Notes under the pieces: model-generated | Seen by the model: only the letters and a program-made list of their open reading frames with translations | What the model was told of the DNA's origin: nothing | The model's database searches: none | Source of the DNA: Candidatus Latescibacterota bacterium | GTDB taxonomy: Bacteria > Latescibacterota > 4484-107 > B68-G9 | Assembly: GCA_012961755.1 (NCBI GenBank) | Contig: DTYS01000287.1 | Span: 1 to 10,486, forward strand | Reading direction: 5' to 3' | Length of the DNA: 10,486 bases | Part shown: positions 6,593 through 10,486 of the stretch, in pieces | Layout: every line of letters starts with the position of its first letter | Position numbering within the stretch: position 1 is the first letter of the stretch | Translations under genes and position numbers: made by a program

Positions 6593-7666
6593 ATGACCTC
6601 AAGGGAGAGGATCCTTACCACCTTAGCACACAGACAGCCGGATAGGTGCGCCACGTACATCTGGATAGATAAAACCGCCATGGATAGGCTGGTCGAATTC
6701 CTCGGGGTCTCATCTCCCGAGGAGGCGGAAGAGGCCCTCGGTATAGACAGGTGGAAAGGGGTCGGGTTGAACCTCAGGAAGCCGGAGAACTACAGGGAGA
6801 GGATACTTTCGCTCGTCCCGTCGCGGTACAGGGATAACCCCGAATTCTACATAACCGACAACGGAAGGGTCGTTAAGGTCCACGAGGGCTCGGACTACCT
6901 TGAGGACGCAGTATGGTATCCACTTCAGGAGGCACGGACCGTCGAGGACCTGGATGCTTACCCCTTCCCCGAGAAGGACTGGATAGAGGTGCCGGAGGGG
7001 CTCGAGGATGAGATAAGGAGGTACAAGGACGAAGGATATGTGGTCTCAGGGGGCATAGCTCAGCCCTTTAAGGCGGCCTGGCTCGTTCGGGGCATGCACA
7101 ATGTTCTCATGGACTATCTCATAAACCCTGACCTCGTAAATGAAATGTATAACAGGATATACTCCTTCTCCACAGCGTACTGTGAGAGGTTAGTGGAGGC
7201 AGGCGTCGATATGATCCAGATAGTCGGAGACTTGGGAATGCAGGACAGGCTTATAATGTCTCCGGATGTATGGAGGAGGTACGATAAGGAGAGGATGAGG
7301 GAGATGATATCTAAGCTGAAGTCCATAAACCCGGACCTCAAGATGTACATGCACACTGACGGGAACGTCCTTGAGATAATAGAAGACCTCATAGAAATAG
7401 GCATAGATGTCCTGAACCCTATACAGCCGGAGTGCATGGACCCTGTGGAGATAAAGAAGAGATATGGGGATAAACTCGTGCTCCACGGATGCGTGAGCCT
7501 CCAGAGGACCCTCCCCTTCGGCTCTCCTGAGGAGGTCAGGGCGGAGGTGAGATACCTCGTGGAGAATTGTAACGTGGACGGGGGATTCGTGCTGGGACCT
7601 TCAAATGTCCTCTTCAAGGAGATACCTCCCGAAAACATAGTAGCGATGTACGAGGCCGTGTATTGA
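6593..7666 (+). CDS. URO-D superfamily protein with His-x-Asp motif
   Basis: A protein of 357 residues beginning MTSRERILTTLAHRQPDR, the usual start of the bacterial COG0407-type URO-D group. Marks along the barrel are VVSGGIAQPFKAAWLVRGM at 150-168, GDLGMQDRLIMSP at 212-224, MYMHTDGNVLEIIEDLI (H254, D256), LNPIQPECMDPVEIKKRYGD, LHGCVSLQRTLPFGSPEEV and FVLGPSNVLFKEIPPENIVAMY. The His-x-Asp replaces the His-x-Cys of its neighbour, so it probably does not bind zinc in the same way. It lacks the HemE arginine signature. The start has AAGGAGG (6582-6588), which overlaps the stop of the previous gene, and the genes are 9 bases apart: a tight operon. The reaction is unknown; methyl or carboxyl chemistry on a small metabolite is inferred from the fold only. 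Confidence 0.9.
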   Translation: MTSRERILTTLAHRQPDRCATYIWIDKTAMDRLVEFLGVSSPEEAEEALGIDRWKGVGLNLRKPENYRERILSLVPSRYRDNPEFYITDNGRVVKVHEGSDYLEDAVWYPLQEARTVEDLDAYPFPEKDWIEVPEGLEDEIRRYKDEGYVVSGGIAQPFKAAWLVRGMHNVLMDYLINPDLVNEMYNRIYSFSTAYCERLVEAGVDMIQIVGDLGMQDRLIMSPDVWRRYDKERMREMISKLKSINPDLKMYMHTDGNVLEIIEDLIEIGIDVLNPIQPECMDPVEIKKRYGDKLVLHGCVSLQRTLPFGSPEEVRAEVRYLVENCNVDGGFVLGPSNVLFKEIPPENIVAMYEAVY

Positions 7667-7715
7667 TGCGTGAGGGGATAGTCAGGCGTGGGAGGCCTGG
7701 ACGGGAGGGGCAGGG

Positions 7716-9263
7716 GTGTCCGGAATAGTAGACTTTCATGTGCACATAACACGGAACCTGGACGACTGCGGGAAGGTGCTGAAGTCCGCCCGGAGGTGTG
7801 GAGTTGAAGTAATATGTGCCTCCTCCCTCGGTGACGACGGCTACCTAAGGAACCCCACCCCCGAGCAGTTCCGCTCGGCTAACGACTACGTGCTCGAGGC
7901 CATGGAGAGGTTCCCGGGAAGGGTAATAGGCTTCTGCTACCTCAACCCCAACTATCTCGAAGAATCCCTCAGGGAGATGGAAAGGTGCGTTGTGAGGGGG
8001 ATGAGGGGGGTCAAACTCTGGATAGCATGTAAGGCGAACGATCCCAAGGTTTATAAGCTCGTGGGAAAGGCTGTACAGCTAAATATCCCCGTGCTTCAGC
8101 ATTCCTTCAATAAGGCCACGGGGAACCTCCCGAACGAGTCCGGACCTGAGGACGTGGCCGAGCTTGCGAGAAGGTTCCCGGAGGCAAAGATAGTTATGGC
8201 GCACCTTTTCGGGAACGGAAGGAGGGGGGTAGCAGAGGTTGCGGACCTGAAGAACGTGTACGTTGACCTCTGTGGAAGCGAGCCTGAAGCCGGGCTCACG
8301 GAGTACGCCGTGGGGAAGCTCGGTGCAGGAAGGCTCCTTTTCGGTTCGGACGCGCCCGGAAGGGACTTCTCCGTCCAGGTGGGGAAGGTGCTCGGGGCCT
8401 CCGTAGGCGAGGAGGAGAAGGAAAGGATACTTTCCTGGAATGCAGCGGAGTTGCTCGGACTTGGGCCCATGGACCTGAAGCTGCCGGAGCCCAGACTTAC
8501 GGATGCGGTGGACGTGAACGCCTACTTAGGTGAGTACCCCTTCAGACCCCTGCTCTACAGCAGGGCGTCCGAGCTTTCGGAACTTATGAAGAGGTACGGC
8601 ATATCCCGTGCCTGGGTCTCCTCCATAGAGGCCATGTTCCGGGAGGACCCAAGGGAGGCGAACCGGAGGCTCGTGGAGGAAATCTTCGGTTTCCCCGAGC
8701 TCGAGCCAGTGGCGGTCATAAATCCTGCAATTGCCAACTGGAAAGAGGCGTTCGGGGAGGCCGTACGGATAGGGGTTCGAGCCTTCAAACTCCACCCCAA
8801 CTACCACGGGTACAGCCTGAGCGTTCCGAGGGTCTCGGAGTTCCTGAGGGAAGCGGGGAGGGTGGGGTTTCCCGTGATAGTCCAGCTCAGGGTGCAGGAT
8901 GTGAGGACGCAGAACCCCTTGATGGTCGTCGAGGACTTCGATGTGGAGGAGGTCCTCCGGGCTGCGAGGGAACTTCCCGGGACCAGGTTGATAATCGGGG
9001 GCGTAAGGTGGGACGAGCTCCTGAGGTTTGCATCCAAGGTGAGGGACCTCCCCAACCTCTGGGCGGACATATCCTGCTTGGAGAGGATGGACGGCCTTAG
9101 GGAGGCCCTCGACATGGTCGGGGCAGAGAAGCTCCTCTTCGGGACCCACGCACCCTTCTTCTACATCGCCTCGGCCGTGCTCAAGCTCAATATGGCAGGT
9201 CTGGAAGCCGAGGAGGTCGGGAGGATACTCTCCGGGAACGCAAGGCAGATAAGGCCGACATGA
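7716..9263 (+). CDS. Tandem amidohydrolase-2-type protein: active-looking N half, degenerate C half
   Basis: A protein of 515 residues, about twice the usual 250-300 of small COG2159-type amidohydrolases. Residues 1-248 form one TIM barrel with D6, H8 and H10 (VDFHVH), K100 (RGVKLW), H129 (VLQHSF), H163 (IVMAHL) and D212 (LLFGSDAPG), a full metal-site set, ending in ILSWNAAELLGL. Residues from about 261 to 515 repeat the same order: RAFKLHPNY, VIVQLR, a strand LIIGG, ISCLE, LLFGTHAPF, ILSGNARQI. In this half the HxH is replaced by VNAY, the second His by Q390, the third His is gone, and the Asp is replaced in GTHAP (H478). The C half is thus probably structural or ligand-binding. The start is GTG 7716, with GGGAGGGG upstream; an in-frame stop at 7671 limits it. 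It sits 49 bases after the second URO-D gene. The substrate is not known. Confidence 0.87.
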   Translation: MSGIVDFHVHITRNLDDCGKVLKSARRCGVEVICASSLGDDGYLRNPTPEQFRSANDYVLEAMERFPGRVIGFCYLNPNYLEESLREMERCVVRGMRGVKLWIACKANDPKVYKLVGKAVQLNIPVLQHSFNKATGNLPNESGPEDVAELARRFPEAKIVMAHLFGNGRRGVAEVADLKNVYVDLCGSEPEAGLTEYAVGKLGAGRLLFGSDAPGRDFSVQVGKVLGASVGEEEKERILSWNAAELLGLGPMDLKLPEPRLTDAVDVNAYLGEYPFRPLLYSRASELSELMKRYGISRAWVSSIEAMFREDPREANRRLVEEIFGFPELEPVAVINPAIANWKEAFGEAVRIGVRAFKLHPNYHGYSLSVPRVSEFLREAGRVGFPVIVQLRVQDVRTQNPLMVVEDFDVEEVLRAARELPGTRLIIGGVRWDELLRFASKVRDLPNLWADISCLERMDGLREALDMVGAEKLLFGTHAPFFYIASAVLKLNMAGLEAEEVGRILSGNARQIRPT

Positions 9264-9333
9264 AGGAAAAGCCCGCTTTAGGATCGGTTCGAACCCCGTT
9301 CATATCCGGCCGTAACGGTAACTCGGAGGAGGT

Positions 9334-10413
9334 ATGACTAAGAGGGAGATGAACATAAAAGTTCTAAAGGGCGAGGGAATCCCGGAGGTATTCTTCCAGC
9401 CGAGCATAGAGTGGTGGTACTGGTATAACAGGGAAAGGGGGACGCTGCCCGAGAGGTACAGGGAGATGGAGCTTATAGATGTATTCGACGATCTGGACGT
9501 GTCTATAAGGTACATAGACTACTTCACAGGGCTTCCCGGCGTCGTAAGGATGGAACATTCCGATAAGGTCAAGGTGAAGGAGAAGGTGGAAGGCGACAGG
9601 AAGTTTACGCTCGTGGAGACCCATAAGGGGGAGCTTATAACGGAGTGGTGCCTCTCCACCGAGAACCAGTGGAGGATATTGAAACATCCGATAGGGGGCC
9701 AAGATGATATAGAGAAGGCGATATGGCTCTATGAGAACACGAATTATTTCTTCGTAAGGGAGAACTTTGAAAGGGGAAGTGAGTTCTTCGGGGAGAGGGG
9801 GAGCCCCAGTTCTGCCTCCCCAGGAGCGGATACCAGCACCTCGCCCTTTATGGGATGGGGGTCGAGAACCTTATCTACGCCCTGGCGGACTACCCCGAGA
9901 AGGTCGAGAGGCTCATGGAGGCCATAGACGACTCCTACGATTCCCTCTACGAGGGGATAACCTCCTACGGGAAGGTGAGGATCGTCAACTTCGGAGAGAA
10001 CATAGACGGGAACATAGTCTCCCCCAAATACTTTGAAAAGTACTGCATCCCCTTCTACGAGAAGAGGTCGGAGCAACTCCGTAGGGCAGGCATCTACACC
10101 CACATCCACATAGACGGGAGCTTCAGGTCCCTGCTCAAGTACCTCGGGGACCTTCCGTTCGACGGCCTCGAAGCACTCACACCACTTCCCCAGGGGGACG
10201 TAAGTCTCGAGGAGATGAAGGAGGCGGTCGGGGATAAGGTCCTGCTTCCTCCCGGACAGGCCTATGGATGAGCTACAGGAGTGCGTGGAGAAGCTCGTGG
10301 AGCTGTTCCATCCGAGGCTCGTATTGGGAGTCTCCGACGAGGTCCCTCCACCTGCGGACATAGAGAGGGTGAGGTGGGTCTCGGAGTACTGCAGGAGGAC
10401 CGGAGCCTCCTAG
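9334..10413 (+). pseudogene. Third URO-D superfamily gene, broken by at least two frame changes
   Basis: The ATG at 9334 follows GGAGGAGG. Frame one gives about 156 residues (MTKREMNIKVLKGEGIPEVF to FFGERG). At the five-G run 9797-9801 the homologous frame changes: EPQFCLPRSGYQHLALYGMG, then NFGENIDGNIVSPKYFEKYC, the URO-D motif THIHIDGS near 10101-10118, and LEALTPLPQGDVSLEEMKEA, to KVLL near 10245. There a second change occurs: the frame resumes as LPDRPMDELQECVEKLVELF, then GVSDEVPP, to a TAG at 10411-10413. One missing G explains the first break. At the second, a block of about 8 residues expected after KVLL (D-G-I-P-type) seems missing, so a deletion of roughly 20-25 bases is likely. The joined product would be near 360 residues, normal for the family. 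The loss may be real or an assembly fault. Confidence 0.75.
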
Positions 10414-10486
10414 GTGGACATAACCCCTCCCCAAGGCCCTGGTCCTCGACGACGGGAAGGAGAGGATATGCTTCGTGCTCTGCAAG
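10414..10486 (+). pseudogene. Possible damaged N-terminal fragment of a neutral/alkaline ceramidase-like protein
   Basis: Straight after the TAG one frame reads VDITPP (10414-10431). A different frame, beginning near 10430, reads PKALVLDDGKERICFVLCK to the window edge. VDITPP near the start and ALVLDDG a few dozen residues on are features of the neutral/alkaline non-lysosomal ceramidase-like family found in many bacteria. Here they almost touch and lie in different frames, which suggests an internal deletion of some tens of bases. No start codon with a ribosome site is visible. The family call rests on two short motifs and is weak; the rest of the gene lies outside the window. Confidence 0.35.

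Noticed and set aside
7666..7728. Tiny open frame of 20 codons overlapping the second URO-D stop
   Set aside because: Arg/Gly-rich with no conserved pattern or ribosome site; it is most likely chance.
9274..9300. GGTTCGAACCCC resembling a tRNA T-arm
   Set aside because: The arm does not pair properly and no acceptor, D or anticodon arms surround it.
9790..9805. Programmed ribosomal frameshift in the third URO-D gene
   Set aside because: The G run is not a classic slippery heptamer, no stimulatory structure was seen, and other lesions follow, so decay or sequencing error is simpler.
5513..10413. HemE (heme synthesis) for the URO-D genes
   Set aside because: All three lack the PxWxMRQAGR signature, differ strongly from each other, and have no heme genes nearby.

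Overview
The window is 10.5 kb of GC-rich DNA, and every intact gene reads on the + strand. Shine-Dalgarno sites of the AGGAGG type precede most genes, so the source looks bacterial. Codon choice leans heavily on AGG/AGA for arginine and ATA for isoleucine. The predicted proteins carry many iron-sulfur cysteine motifs. Together this suggests an anaerobic, probably thermophilic bacterium. I cannot place it to phylum from sequence alone: Synergistota, Thermotogota and Bipolaricaulota-like lineages are only guesses.

Region A (1-4074) is an iron-sulfur / NifX-type module. It holds the tail of a DUF5320-like protein, a NifX/NifB-C-domain protein with a Gly/Met/Arg-rich and coiled-coil tail, a metallo-beta-lactamase-fold protein of the COG1237 type, and two MinD-like ATPases that each carry an inserted two-cluster ferredoxin domain. 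A small cysteine-rich protein, broken by one frame change, follows. The block ends with an FmdB-type zinc-ribbon protein. Genes of these families often occur together in anaerobes. The usual inference is assembly or handling of an Fe-S or other metal cofactor, but the biochemical role is unproven.

Region B (4075-4367) is a boundary. It contains a frameshifted N-terminal remnant of an IS5-type transposase on the minus strand, followed by an AT-rich stretch with a possible promoter for the next operon.

Region C (4368-10413) is a likely operon. It encodes an aldo/keto reductase with a C-terminal dicluster ferredoxin domain, two intact URO-D-superfamily proteins that are not HemE, a double-domain amidohydrolase whose second half has lost its metal ligands, and a third URO-D-family gene. 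That third gene is broken by at least two frame changes. The last 73 bases hold what may be the damaged start of a ceramidase-like gene. URO-D-fold proteins outside heme synthesis include methyltransferases that act with corrinoid proteins, so the block may be a catabolic or methyl-transfer module that includes a redox enzyme and a hydrolase. No corrinoid protein, activator or transporter is visible, and the substrate cannot be named.

The clearest points for a second look are the degenerate tandem amidohydrolase, the set of three divergent URO-D paralogues with the Fe-S aldo/keto reductase, the NifX fusion, and the cluster of lesions from 9797 to the end of the window.
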